Of a DNA stretch of 22,323 bases, positions 9,368 to 18,706 are shown piece after piece. How positions within the stretch are numbered: position 1 is the first letter of the stretch; each line of letters begins with the position of its first letter. A program made the translations under genes and the position numbers. The DNA is from an uncultured Flavobacteriales bacterium (GTDB taxonomy: Bacteria; Bacteroidota; Bacteroidia; Flavobacteriales; Crocinitomicaceae), in the NCBI GenBank assembly GCA_946478775.1, contig CAMLDR010000057.1:1-22323 (forward strand), given 5' to 3'. The notes below the pieces were generated by a model. It made no database searches and was not told where the DNA came from. It saw only the letters and a list, made by a program, of their open reading frames with translations.

Positions 9368-10378
9368 TCAATAGTTTCTGGATGAGTTTTCACGATTTTC
9401 CTGGATGGTCATAACCCCTTTTTCGGTTTCTTTTTTAACCCGAATTAGTTTTCCTTCCTCATCGTATTCATAGATTTTGGCATAGTTGCGTTGGTCCAAT
9501 TCTGCCGCAAGTCTCAAAGTAACCGGGTCGTATACATAAGTAACCATCGATCCTTCATAAGGAAAAACCCGGATATCATCAAAGTAAGAAGTCCCCGAGC
9601 TTACCAGGAACTCCATTTTTATGTTTCCAACAGCATCCGTTTCAACGATCTTTTCCATACGCTGCCAACCGTCAATGATCTGACCGGAAGGAGTTATCAT
9701 ATACGTATTTAAAGTAGTCCCTGAACCGGTAGTCACTTTTAAAGTGGAATTGATATACGTTATCGCTCCTTCTGTACTTGCTTTTTCTTCTTTCACCCAA
9801 GCAGAAACTACGTACTTCCCCGTTACAGGCTGAAATTTCGGAATGCAGTTTTCACATTCAATGGCCTTCCCTGAACAGGGGAAATCTGCGGTTTGGTTGT
9901 GAAATATCATTTTACCGGTACATGCATTGGCTGTAATTTCAATTATATAGAACTTATCACCAACAACGTTTCCTGAAAGCAGGATGTCTATTTCATCCAC
10001 TCCTCCACCAGTCAAAGCAATGGGTGCATAATTCGAATTGATCATCGTCACATAATCATCCCCCATATTAAAAGGACCATACATTGTAAATGTTGATGTA
10101 ACGGTTGGAAGCCCGGTAACTGCGTCAAGAATTTTATAATCTAATGCCAATCCGGATGATAAAGGGGCTGATTCGTTCGGCGAAAACGAATAATAAAGCT
10201 TGGTTTGGCCTCCGATACAAACTGTTCCGTTATTATTATCAAAAATCCCTTCTATATCACCATATACCCCACAAATATTCTTGTGATTCATCACGGAACC
10301 ATTATCCAGGTATTGGGAGGACGAATAAAATACTGACAAACAAATCAGTGTACTGAGTATTAATTTCATATTTTTCAT
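9368..10378 (-). CDS. Exported protein carrying the C-terminal module of Bacteroidota RHS-type proteins
   Basis: 336 residues. The signal peptide is MKNMKLILSTLICLSVFYSS. An upstream ATG at 10408 would overlap the previous gene and put ten extra residues before the signal, so 10378 is preferred; 10369 is also possible. Residues ~25-165 look like Ig-type beta sandwich. Then come a Cys cluster (FPCSGKAIECENC), a carbohydrate-binding-module-like beta domain (~178-270: GKYVVSAWVKEE, IIDGWQRMEK, SYFDDIRVFPYEG), and a C-terminal YD-like tail (~280-327: YVYDPVTLRLAAELDQRNYA, YEYDEEGKLIRVKKETEKG). From general knowledge, this C-terminal arrangement is usually the end of one very long RHS/YD protein. 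Here it is a separate gene with its own signal peptide, directly downstream of the 1909-residue protein that carries the usual earlier parts. Binding of glycan or partner protein is inferred only. Confidence 0.88.
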   Translation of the reverse strand: MKNMKLILSTLICLSVFYSSSQYLDNGSVMNHKNICGVYGDIEGIFDNNNGTVCIGGQTKLYYSFSPNESAPLSSGLALDYKILDAVTGLPTVTSTFTMYGPFNMGDDYVTMINSNYAPIALTGGGVDEIDILLSGNVVGDKFYIIEITANACTGKMIFHNQTADFPCSGKAIECENCIPKFQPVTGKYVVSAWVKEEKASTEGAITYINSTLKVTTGSGTTLNTYMITPSGQIIDGWQRMEKIVETDAVGNIKMEFLVSSGTSYFDDIRVFPYEGSMVTYVYDPVTLRLAAELDQRNYAKIYEYDEEGKLIRVKKETEKGVMTIQENRENSSRNY

Positions 10379-10391
10379 GATACTTAGTTGG

Positions 10392-13300
10392 TTAGTTTCC
10401 ATAAACATGTGGAACAGCTATTCCGCTAATTACTTCAATTCCAAATCTTATTTGGCAACCATTTGCATCGATCACATTGATCAACAGCAGGTTTTCTTCT
10501 GAATCCGTACTCAAAGTGTAATGGATTTCATTCGCAGAGTATAAAAATGCACTTCCCTCACCTACTTGAGGGATCACTTCAATATGATAAGGCATTGTTC
10601 CCTGAGCAACCATCAATTCTCCTGCTTCTACTTCTATGTGCGGAACAATCATATCACAAACATCTCCTTCAGTACAAGTCGTAATTACATTTTCAAACAC
10701 TACAGGAACATTGGCCTGTACTTTTAAACTATTTCTTCCCGTGTGTGAATTAGTGGTTGAAATCGAGGTAGTCTGTAAAGCTTCAACCTGCCCGTTACCT
10801 ACTTTTGCCTTACTGAAGTATCCTTCTTCCGAACAATTGGAGTATTTGTAATCTTCAAAACTTCCGGTTGTAATTTGCTGTAGTTTGGAATTGGCAGCAA
10901 CCGCAGCTGTTTTGGTATGATTGAAACCAAATAACGAAGACGAATACCTGCCCAAAGCATCTCTCGTTTCCAAAGTCATCCCGTTCGTTGAAAACTCAGT
11001 TACTTCCGAAAGAAAAGTCCAGTTTTGCTGGTCTTTATCCCACTGCCCCTGGGTCACTTTGTAGAACGGAGTATAGCTGGTAAACACTCCGTCTTTACGG
11101 ATATTGGTGTTGTTATCAAAATTCGACTGAGTACGACCGCTTAAGTGTGTAAATGTGCGAATAGGACGCCAGTTTCCTTTCAAGCCTTGGATATATGGAT
11201 TCTTTGAACCTGTGCCAGCAGGGAAACAATTACAATACGTTCTCCAGTCTTCGCCAAATTCAATCGCTCCGGCATTCAATACATTCGTAAACTGGTTATT
11301 CCCGATTCCATCAAGCGGGTTACTCAATGCGGTCATACTTGCCATAGAAGTACTTTGCTTATTCCTGTAACCTGAGCGAATAATTTTTATATCAGCCGAA
11401 CCTGCTGCAATCGGAGCACCCGCCTGGTCTATTAATTTAATTCCTGAGTCATTGCGGATAACAACCCATGCTCTGGTGACTGATGAACCCGTTTTCACAG
11501 ATACTTCATCACCTTCCTTGAAATGGTTCAAAGACATCGGAACATTTGCAAATCCATTGGTAATGGCGCTCGCTCTGTAGGTATACATGATATTTTGAGA
11601 CGCCTGACCCAATGCATCGTATTTCCAGTAAGCAGGGTAATTCAATGAGTAGATTTTATCGTTAAAATTGGTAGTAGTTTGAGTAACCAGAACTTCTCCT
11701 GTTCTGGAATCGTAAGCCAGGTTATTCGTTTCTACAATACTTCCATCCCGGTTGGCAATCGTTTTTTCCAACACTCCGAATTTTTGAATGGTTTTGTTTA
11801 AAGTAGCACTTCTAAAACGATTGGTTGTACGGTCAAACCCAGGGAATACCGGAGGTATTGCAAGGAAAAATGCGCTGATCAACAAACTATTGGTATTGAT
11901 ACTCATCTTCGTAGTATTCGATACTGTTTTACTTTCGCGGAAATCCGCTACAGCGTCATAACGAACCCCAATTGTTCTTTCGGAAATCGTTCCGTCCGGG
12001 TTGATCACTTTCACCTGGTTTTTCAAACGGGAACTTTCCTTACCGTTCAAATACAGGTTTTCCTTTTGGTAGATGTATTCAACGGTAGAAAGCGGATTTG
12101 AAGCACCCTCTGCATACACACTTTCCTTTTTCGGTTTTCCGTGCATGTCATTTAACTCGATACTGAACCCTTGATTAGCAGTCAGATATTGAAACTTCGG
12201 TCCAATAGGAAGGAGTTTATTCTTAGGAAGGATGTCCAGGTAAGTTGCTTTAACAATGGTTGGGAAGTCTTTTGCGGTATAAAATTCCTTCACAACTTTC
12301 CCGGTTGCATGACGAGTTACATTTTTATTTTTAAAATCCTCAATAACAACCCGTGAATAACCTACGGAAGGATTCGGGAACTGGGACTCCATGATCGGGT
12401 TCTCGATGTACATTTTATCATCCATTGCCAATGGTTTTTCAATGGTTTTTGCGTACGCAGTATGCCATGAATTCTCATCGCCTCCCAGCTGCGGTTCGTA
12501 AGAAGCCACACCCGAGGAAGTTTTTCCGTCCTCCAATACATACTTAAATGTTTGTCCATACGAGCTGTTTTCATAACCTCCCATGGTTTGTGACCAGTTG
12601 TCATTGATCTGAATAGATTTCACACGGCTTCCACCACCCAACTTTCTTCCGTTAGGTGATTTCAAGCGAATCCAGGATTTATTAACAACCAGTTTTTGGC
12701 CTTTCTCCATATCGTAAATACGTTTGTTTGGTCCACTAACCAATTCTTTGAAACTTCCGATAGCATCTACCATTGAATTTGCCAGATCAGAAACAGCCTG
12801 TTCACCTTCCGGTGCGTCTGCAGGAGGTGAAAGATCCGGAGTACTGCTAATGGTTCTTGACAATTGAGCGCGCCCGAATAAAATAGCCTGTTTTGTAATA
12901 GGGTTATATGGAGGCGGACTGTCACTGTCTTTTAATGTTTCTCCTTTAAGAGATATGACGCCATAGAAAACCCCATCGCCATTAATATCTACTTTTTTGA
13001 TTTCATGTATAGTCCCATAACCAGAGATATACTCTGCGCGTTCTTTCAATGTACCACCAGCCGGATCCAAAACCACCAATGCTCTAAAATAGATCTGTTC
13101 TCCGTCCACAGCATAATTTGTAATCTTGTCCGTTTGGTTCTGCAACTTGAAAATCAGGTGCATATTCTTATCCGTGTCATTAGAGATAACCTGTTCATTT
13201 ACCGCACCATTAAATCCCGATTGATCGTAACTATTTTGATTCGGATTATAGACTCCAATAATCTTAAACATTTGAGATGCTTTCAAATGCTGTACATAGG

Positions 13301-16121
13301 CATAATCATCCGATTCATAATCTACTTCAATGGAACCTCCCGAAGGAAGGTGAATGGTTTTCAAATTCCATGCTTTTGCATAGACATCCGTAAGAGCCGG
13401 ATTTTGATCCGTATACGGGAAATCCGAGTTACTTAAGGGACCGCTATACTCATCTTCATCTATATTGGCAGGAACCGGTTTATAAGTTCCCCATCTGTCT
13501 GTACCTTTCAACGCAAAAGTCGGGTTCTCCTCCGGAACGTTCTGGTGATAATCGAACTTATAGCTTCTAAATTTCATTTTTTTGGAATTCTGATAAGTAA
13601 AGGTGATTTCCAAAAGAGTTAATTTCCCTCCTTTTGTCGCATCGGAAGAACCGGATTCATAGTTCCCGGGGTATTTTCTGCATAAACTTTCATCATATTT
13701 GAATACTACTTGCTGAACCGGAACTGCATTGGGGTTGTTTATGTATTCACTTTTCACATACATCGTGATGCTGTGCAGTGCTTTCATCGCTCCGGTATTA
13801 GTTCCGCTTAGTCCACCTTCTCTGCCTTGTGCAGCTCTACCATCTTTTCGTTCAGGCTTGAAATCGAAAAGCACCACATAATTTTTGGTTTCAATTTTCT
13901 TCACGTAATGGAGGTCCTTTTTTCCATAAGTAAAGCTGGCTTTATCATCCGTTTTATTCGTTTTCAGCCCTTCGCTGTAGTAAGCATAATTTGGAGTGCT
14001 GGTCATCGGAGTGCGCCATTGATGATCCGAGACAACCTCGTAATCAAACTTCACATAAGAACCCATATCGCCATCTGAAGGGCCTTTTGGAAGTTCAGAA
14101 TCAATGTAATCATCACTCAAAACAGCTGATAACATATAAGAGTGTGCATATGGAGGAATGGTTGTACTATTGTAAAAATGGTCTATACCTTCTTTGTTAT
14201 CCATACTTGCGTACGTTGAGAAACTGCTCCCGCAATTAACCAACCCCGAGTAATCTTCGCTATAAGGAACACCTCCGTCCCCGTACATTCCCTTTCCGGT
14301 TGCAAATGATACATCCTCCTGTAATTTATTATAAACCGGAATTCCGAACACATATCTTCTTCCGTCTGTTCCTAATTGGGTAATTTCAGAAATATGGTAA
14401 TCTCTATTCGGATTATATGCACCCGTATTCGGTGCGAACAAGCCCATTCCGTCTGCCACCTCTTTTCGGTTCAGGAAATAGAACTGATTGTTGGTTAATT
14501 CCCTTTTCTGACTGGCATTCGTTGAAATATTCTTCATTTGACTACCCTGATTCAGACTTCCTCGTAACTGAGGGAAAATAGCGCTTCCTCCTAACTCGAT
14601 TCTTTCAGGTTGATCACCTAAAAATTGAGTGTTCATAAATTCATCCTGGAGAACAGATCGCTCATTTGCTTCCACAAAAGAGTAGCTTCCTACAATTCTG
14701 TTTACGCCTCCGCTTCTAAAAGGCAGTTTATTCAATGCGTCATTACCGTCCTCCCAACGTCCGCTTCTTGTAGAAGTTATCGGAACCTGGATATCTACAC
14801 CAATATCCGATACGTTTCCGAAACCAAGCTCAAGTCCTCCCTGACCTCCGATATCCAAACAAAAAGTGGACGGATCAGTCACATATCCTACATCATTTCG
14901 GATGGGTCTGAAACTTCCTCCGACGCCTTGTGCACTGACACTAAAAATGTCATAAGTCTGGAAAGTGGACGGAAGATTGACACTGTATTTTGAAAATGCC
15001 TGGTCATTATCGCGGTTAAAATCTAATTGTCCTTTTTCATTTGACTGGCCGTTCTCGGAGAACATGTAACCATATGATTTGGTATACTTTGTTTTTAAGT
15101 CTTCCGGAATCCAGTTTTTGGAAAAGCGTACACCAATATTCCCTTGTCCATCTGTAAAGAAGAAGGATCCGGTAACATTTAGGTTGAATGCCAAACTGGC
15201 GCCCCACATGGAATGTTGGGAAGTAGGAAAATATTCATTCAATCCGAAATCATAGCTTCCTGATCCTCCACCTCCATCCTTTCCGTCATTTTCAATGGAG
15301 GTAACATCATCCATCTTACCGGTTTCTTTATTCTCAACCTGTTTGGTGACAGACTTATATTTCTGACGAGAGGCACTCATACTGTATGTAATTGCCTGCA
15401 AACCTGCGCGCGAATTGAACGCAGAACCAATGGTCGAGGTCATTGATGTAATTTCTTTGTCCTTGACTCCTTTATCCCGGCTCAAACTAACACTTGGGGC
15501 AAAAGAAGCTCCGTTCTCACTGCTTCCTGACAATGAAAATCCGGCAGTAGCATTAGCTCCCATAAATTTCCCCATGTCAAAAGATGGTCCGATATTGATA
15601 CTTGAACTGAATCCGTGATAATTATTGAATGCCAGACCGGCACTTAATTTCAATCCTCCACCTCCGCTGCTGTTTTTCGACAGGTTGAATCCGGCAATCT
15701 CCACTTTGATTCCCGCATCCAATGCCATATTGATCATAGGTTTGACATTGTGTTGAGTCTTAACTTCTTCACCGTTAAAATCATCTGGCAAACCACGCAG
15801 AGCACGGGTAATTGCTCCTGTATTCAGGTTCCATCCCAAACCAACCCACGAAGCTTCCTGGTCCATCGAAACACCTGAGTTGTAGGCAATATTGATCGGA
15901 TAACCATCCACATCCATTAAAGGAATGTTGTAGGTAAAATCACCCGTAAACGGATCTACCATGTCCGAAACTCCAATCGGGGTAAAGCTGTTCGTCTCAG
16001 GCTGTGTAGGTCCGCCACCACCAGCAAAGACTATTGCCGGTTCGAAAACACTCCAGGTAAAAATGATTAAAAGAAGCCAGGCAATATTCCTGGTTTCTCT
16101 TAAAGTGGTTTTATTTTTCAT
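10392..16121 (-). CDS. Large exported RHS/YD-related protein (N-terminal and middle parts of the family architecture)
   Basis: 1909 residues with a long signal peptide (hydrophobic core WLLLIIFTWSVF, cleavage probably after IVFA before GGGG). The mature N-terminus has the signature of large Bacteroidota RHS proteins: DPFTGDFTYNIPLMDVDGYP (~54-73) and MDQEASWVGLGWNLNTGAIT (~84-103). A long beta-rich body follows, with YD-like motifs KYDALGQASQNIMYTYRA (~1500) and TRDALGRYSSSLFGFNHTKT (~1716), then a SFEDY/HTGRNSLKV carbohydrate-binding-like segment (~1753-1800). The end resembles a degenerate SprB-type repeat (VIDANGCQIRFGIEVI). By family resemblance the body may form a hollow beta shell as in Tc-toxin B/C and teneurin proteins; that is inference. 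It stops before the WVKEE/FDDIRVFP module, which is encoded by the next gene 13 bases downstream. No T9SS sorting domain and no toxin domain are seen. Confidence is high for gene and family, low for function. Confidence 0.93.
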   Translation of the reverse strand: MKNKTTLRETRNIAWLLLIIFTWSVFEPAIVFAGGGGPTQPETNSFTPIGVSDMVDPFTGDFTYNIPLMDVDGYPINIAYNSGVSMDQEASWVGLGWNLNTGAITRALRGLPDDFNGEEVKTQHNVKPMINMALDAGIKVEIAGFNLSKNSSGGGGLKLSAGLAFNNYHGFSSSINIGPSFDMGKFMGANATAGFSLSGSSENGASFAPSVSLSRDKGVKDKEITSMTSTIGSAFNSRAGLQAITYSMSASRQKYKSVTKQVENKETGKMDDVTSIENDGKDGGGGSGSYDFGLNEYFPTSQHSMWGASLAFNLNVTGSFFFTDGQGNIGVRFSKNWIPEDLKTKYTKSYGYMFSENGQSNEKGQLDFNRDNDQAFSKYSVNLPSTFQTYDIFSVSAQGVGGSFRPIRNDVGYVTDPSTFCLDIGGQGGLELGFGNVSDIGVDIQVPITSTRSGRWEDGNDALNKLPFRSGGVNRIVGSYSFVEANERSVLQDEFMNTQFLGDQPERIELGGSAIFPQLRGSLNQGSQMKNISTNASQKRELTNNQFYFLNRKEVADGMGLFAPNTGAYNPNRDYHISEITQLGTDGRRYVFGIPVYNKLQEDVSFATGKGMYGDGGVPYSEDYSGLVNCGSSFSTYASMDNKEGIDHFYNSTTIPPYAHSYMLSAVLSDDYIDSELPKGPSDGDMGSYVKFDYEVVSDHQWRTPMTSTPNYAYYSEGLKTNKTDDKASFTYGKKDLHYVKKIETKNYVVLFDFKPERKDGRAAQGREGGLSGTNTGAMKALHSITMYVKSEYINNPNAVPVQQVVFKYDESLCRKYPGNYESGSSDATKGGKLTLLEITFTYQNSKKMKFRSYKFDYHQNVPEENPTFALKGTDRWGTYKPVPANIDEDEYSGPLSNSDFPYTDQNPALTDVYAKAWNLKTIHLPSGGSIEVDYESDDYAYVQHLKASQMFKIIGVYNPNQNSYDQSGFNGAVNEQVISNDTDKNMHLIFKLQNQTDKITNYAVDGEQIYFRALVVLDPAGGTLKERAEYISGYGTIHEIKKVDINGDGVFYGVISLKGETLKDSDSPPPYNPITKQAILFGRAQLSRTISSTPDLSPPADAPEGEQAVSDLANSMVDAIGSFKELVSGPNKRIYDMEKGQKLVVNKSWIRLKSPNGRKLGGGSRVKSIQINDNWSQTMGGYENSSYGQTFKYVLEDGKTSSGVASYEPQLGGDENSWHTAYAKTIEKPLAMDDKMYIENPIMESQFPNPSVGYSRVVIEDFKNKNVTRHATGKVVKEFYTAKDFPTIVKATYLDILPKNKLLPIGPKFQYLTANQGFSIELNDMHGKPKKESVYAEGASNPLSTVEYIYQKENLYLNGKESSRLKNQVKVINPDGTISERTIGVRYDAVADFRESKTVSNTTKMSINTNSLLISAFFLAIPPVFPGFDRTTNRFRSATLNKTIQKFGVLEKTIANRDGSIVETNNLAYDSRTGEVLVTQTTTNFNDKIYSLNYPAYWKYDALGQASQNIMYTYRASAITNGFANVPMSLNHFKEGDEVSVKTGSSVTRAWVVIRNDSGIKLIDQAGAPIAAGSADIKIIRSGYRNKQSTSMASMTALSNPLDGIGNNQFTNVLNAGAIEFGEDWRTYCNCFPAGTGSKNPYIQGLKGNWRPIRTFTHLSGRTQSNFDNNTNIRKDGVFTSYTPFYKVTQGQWDKDQQNWTFLSEVTEFSTNGMTLETRDALGRYSSSLFGFNHTKTAAVAANSKLQQITTGSFEDYKYSNCSEEGYFSKAKVGNGQVEALQTTSISTTNSHTGRNSLKVQANVPVVFENVITTCTEGDVCDMIVPHIEVEAGELMVAQGTMPYHIEVIPQVGEGSAFLYSANEIHYTLSTDSEENLLLINVIDANGCQIRFGIEVISGIAVPHVYGN

Positions 16122-16170
16122 ACTTTTTAATTCAATGTTGAAATTTGAGTTCGTCGTTTAGAGAACACTA

Positions 16171-16917
16171 TCAGTTTATTCGGAAATTAAATGTGAAATT
16201 CTTTTTAGATACCGGTGACCAAACTACACTGTAATAGCCAGGGGCAAGGTCCAGTTCTTTAATATCCAAAACAAAGAAGCGTTTGCTATTTTCAGCCTTA
16301 CTTACTTCTTCCTTATTTTCGCTCGCTTTTCCGCCAATAAATTCAGTTAACAGAGCTTTTTTAATGGGAAGTCCGTTTTGATAGATTTGCACTGTCAATT
16401 TCAAATCGCCGATTTCGTCTGACACTAACCCTATTTTATTATCTGTAAGGGCGAATGTTTGTCCGTCGTTTTTAAATACAACCGGATAATAATGCAGTAA
16501 AGGATTCTTGGGTTTAAAAATCGTAAACTGATAGGGTTCCGATTGATCCACGATTAACTCGTTGAACAAAACAGACACCTGCCACACATAGGTATGCCCC
16601 TCTTCAAGCGGCGCTGTAGTAGAAGAATACGAATACATCGTATTTTGATAATCCTCCAAAACCAAAATCGGAGTATTTACGGCAATTGCATCTCCTTTTA
16701 ATTGATTCTCCTCGATTTCACACAATACGTAACGCTGGGAATAACGCGGATCTGTTTGAAGTGCAGTAATATTCGTCTGCCAGATGAAATTCGGCTCCGT
16801 TTCAATAATGGTATCATAATCCATTGGATTTGATAAAGTGACCGGAAAAGCACTTTGAGCGCTTATGTTATCAAAAGCCAAAAGCATTAATAACATCAAA
16901 TAGCTGGTTAATTTCAC
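16171..16917 (-). CDS. Small exported Ig/FN3-like protein, first gene of the RHS-like cluster
   Basis: 248 residues starting at GTG 16917. A TAA codon lies immediately upstream in frame, so the start is GTG or the ATG at 16896; GTG is preferred because it adds a lysine before the hydrophobic signal (KLTSYLMLLMLLAF, cleavage probably after ISA). Residues ~22-134 look like one FN3/Ig beta sandwich: the opening NPMDYDTIIETEPNFIWQ and closing GHTYVWQVSV follow the usual 'x-F-x-W ... Y-x-W-x-V' pattern. The C-terminal ~110 residues have no recognised motif and end in beta strands (FFVLDIKELDLAPGYYSVVW). It sits 49 bases before the 1909-residue protein and is the first gene after the 16918-17242 intergenic region, so it probably leads the transcript. 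A role as partner or surface anchor of the large proteins is inferred from position only. Confidence 0.85.
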   Translation of the reverse strand: MKLTSYLMLLMLLAFDNISAQSAFPVTLSNPMDYDTIIETEPNFIWQTNITALQTDPRYSQRYVLCEIEENQLKGDAIAVNTPILVLEDYQNTMYSYSSTTAPLEEGHTYVWQVSVLFNELIVDQSEPYQFTIFKPKNPLLHYYPVVFKNDGQTFALTDNKIGLVSDEIGDLKLTVQIYQNGLPIKKALLTEFIGGKASENKEEVSKAENSKRFFVLDIKELDLAPGYYSVVWSPVSKKNFTFNFRIN

Positions 16918-16990
16918 TTATTTCAATTTAGTAATTATTCAGTACCTCATTAAAAAATCGTGCTTTCAGTGCATAAATAGTCCATATAGA

Positions 16991-17017
16991 CAATCAATAC
17001 CTTTAAAGTATTAATTG
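16991..17017. promoter_or_regulatory. Imperfect palindrome upstream of the RHS-like unit
   Basis: The left arm CAATCAATACCTTT (16991-17004) and right arm AAAGTATTAATTG (17005-17017) pair over 12 positions, with one mismatch and one bulged C, centred on TTTAAA. It lies about 75-100 bases before the GTG at 16917, in the expected promoter region. It could be an operator for a dimeric regulator, or chance in AT-rich DNA; no regulator gene is nearby. Confidence 0.25.
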
Positions 17018-17119
17018 AAAATCCTATAAAAAACGCACTTTAAAATTTATTGAAGATTTTGGTGGTGTTCAATGAAATTTTGGAAAGTCGATTCTGTAAC
17101 TATGAGGTAAAAGTAATAG

Positions 17120-17159
17120 AAAAAAAGCTATTCACAAACTTTTGTGAATAGCTTTTTTT
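17120..17159 (-). terminator. Rho-independent terminator, symmetric A/T tracts
   Basis: The arms are perfect inverted repeats of 19 bases (17120-17138 and 17141-17159) separated by two bases. The core GCTATTCAC is flanked by seven A on one side and seven T on the other. It lies about 85 bases past the stop of the T9SS-substrate gene, so it ends that minus-strand transcript. Because the tracts are symmetric it could also stop plus-strand transcription, though no plus-strand gene is present to its left. Confidence 0.88.
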
Positions 17160-17242
17160 AAACTATTTTAACAACTAATTTTTTATTCTTCGGGTATCCC
17201 AATAAATTCAATTGATTGAACGGCTTTACCCGAACTAGTTTT

Positions 17243-18706
17243 TTACCACTTCATCAATTTCCCCGAATGCCATATTCCATTTGATCTGTACCTCAGAATA
17301 TACGTTCCTTTTTGCCAGGAGGAAGTTTCAATGGAAGAAATCGCCGTTTCGGAAATAAAAATCCTTTTTCCTGTCAGATCCACTACTTCTATTTGCTCCA
17401 CAGGAGTTTCACTTTCAATGAGGATTGCTTCTGAAAAAGGGTTTGGATAAATAGAAACCTCCGGATTATTTTCCAGCATTTCCACATTCAAAACACTGTA
17501 GATTGTTGGATTTGAAGCAGACGGAAAGGCATAATCATTCGCCAATTTAACGATGAAAAGGGAGTTTCCCCCGCTTGTAAAACCGGTATCCGAGTGAAAA
17601 CCGACCAAGGCAGCATACCCGTCATTTGTCTGGATGATCTGGTTCACCTGGTCCTGTCCTACTCCACAATAACCATAACCATAGCCGCCCCAAAAGAATG
17701 CCGAAACATAGCGGTTGATATAGAAATCATCACCTCCGGGAAAAGAAAACTGATTGATTCCCTGTGTTACCACAAAATATCGGTCTCCCGGAGGAGCCGT
17801 ATAATTTACAAAACACGCCATTCGGCTGGCATATTGATTGTAAATATCCTCGGTGGCCACAAAATTGCCTTCAGGCGTGAGGAAAATATAATAGTCATCA
17901 GTATCTGTTTGACCCGTTTTTGTTCCCTGCCCCACGCATTTCAATTGATTTGAAACCAATTGAATATCATGCAAAATATATTCTCCGTTACTTCCTGTCA
18001 AAGTATCCCAAAGCAAGGATCCGTCAATGTGATAATACCCGATATATGCTTTTGATTTCAGTGAATCTTCCAAATACCCGGTTCCTACCACTGCAAAAGT
18101 AGTATCGGTCACCATCACCGCTTTATTCAGGTAATCCAATCCGGTTCCTCCCTTCTGCTCACTCCAGATTTCATTCCCGTCTTTATCAATCCGGGTAAAA
18201 TACTGATCGGAAAGCTGCTCCGGGTTGGCATCCGATTCCCCTACCATGACGATGCTTGTATCGGGTAATAAGATGGCGTCGTGGAATCGTTCCCAAGCAC
18301 CGTTGTCATACCATTTTTCCCATTGCTGATTTCCAGCCAGATCTGTGAAAACCACATATCCGTCAAAACCGCTTGTTCCATTGCTGGAAGAAGTGCCCAC
18401 AATGTAATATCCATAATTGGGAACAAAAAGAACTCTTCTTCCCGATTCAAACTCAGCTCCACCATATTCTTTCGACCAGACATGGAATCCCTGCTTGTCC
18501 AGTTTCAATAAAAAAGCCTGCGAAGGTGCGTCTTCAAAACTGGAAGAAGAACCTGTTACAATGTAACTGCTGTCTGGCAATTGTGCCAAACCTTCGGCTT
18601 TATCGTATCCTTTCCCGCCAAAAACACGGTAAAAAGCAATCTGCCCATTGGATTCCAATGAAAAAACAAGCAAAAGCGTAACAATCAAATATCTTAGAAT
18701 ACCCAT
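17243..18706 (-). CDS. Secreted repeat (beta-propeller-like) protein with T9SS C-terminal sorting domain
   Basis: 487 residues from ATG 18706. A signal peptide is present (MGILRYLIVTLLLVFSLESN, cleavage near NGQ). The body contains repeats of ~50 residues of the type 'I-x-T-G-S/ES ... D-x-x-F/Y ... x-D-x-x-G-x-x-x-W' (VTGSSSS/HVWSKEYGG, VGTSSSNG/QQWEKWYD, VGESDANP/EIWSEQKGG, VGTGYLED/LLWDTL), as in Bacteroidota beta-propeller proteins. The last ~75 residues are a type A T9SS sorting domain: VSIYPNPFSEAI, IEVVDLTGKRIF, GTYILRYRSNG, ending GKLMKW. This domain is known to direct passage across the outer membrane by the type IX system, usually with cleavage and surface attachment or release. The start overlaps the end of the barrel-like gene by 13 bases, showing coupling. 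The molecular target is unknown. Confidence 0.92.
   Translation of the reverse strand: MGILRYLIVTLLLVFSLESNGQIAFYRVFGGKGYDKAEGLAQLPDSSYIVTGSSSSFEDAPSQAFLLKLDKQGFHVWSKEYGGAEFESGRRVLFVPNYGYYIVGTSSSNGTSGFDGYVVFTDLAGNQQWEKWYDNGAWERFHDAILLPDTSIVMVGESDANPEQLSDQYFTRIDKDGNEIWSEQKGGTGLDYLNKAVMVTDTTFAVVGTGYLEDSLKSKAYIGYYHIDGSLLWDTLTGSNGEYILHDIQLVSNQLKCVGQGTKTGQTDTDDYYIFLTPEGNFVATEDIYNQYASRMACFVNYTAPPGDRYFVVTQGINQFSFPGGDDFYINRYVSAFFWGGYGYGYCGVGQDQVNQIIQTNDGYAALVGFHSDTGFTSGGNSLFIVKLANDYAFPSASNPTIYSVLNVEMLENNPEVSIYPNPFSEAILIESETPVEQIEVVDLTGKRIFISETAISSIETSSWQKGTYILRYRSNGIWHSGKLMKW

Larger units (their letters stand above)
16918..17242. other. AT-rich intergenic region between two transcription units
   Basis: 325 bases without a gene. 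It holds the terminator of the upstream unit (17120-17159) and, nearer the GTG of the next gene, a small imperfect palindrome (16991-17017). It must also hold the promoter of the five-gene RHS-like unit, but I found no convincing Bacteroidota-type promoter (TTTG with TAnnTTTG at proper spacing). No small ORF with a plausible start was seen. Confidence 0.7.

Noticed and set aside
9366..9371. TTG start for the 249-residue exported protein
   Set aside because: An ATG two codons later, two bases past the previous stop, gives the same signal peptide with a standard start codon.
10379..10408. Upstream ATG for the 336-residue protein
   Set aside because: It would overlap the preceding gene and put ten residues before the signal peptide; ATG at 10378 fits better.
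13005..13436. Plus-strand open frame of 143 codons
   Set aside because: Lies fully antisense to the 1909-residue RHS-type gene, with no signal peptide, domain or plausible composition; a shadow of the real gene.
16972..16979. TATTTATG on the minus strand as a -7 promoter element (TAnnTTTG)
   Set aside because: One mismatch and no TTTG at the expected distance upstream; too weak in AT-rich sequence to call.
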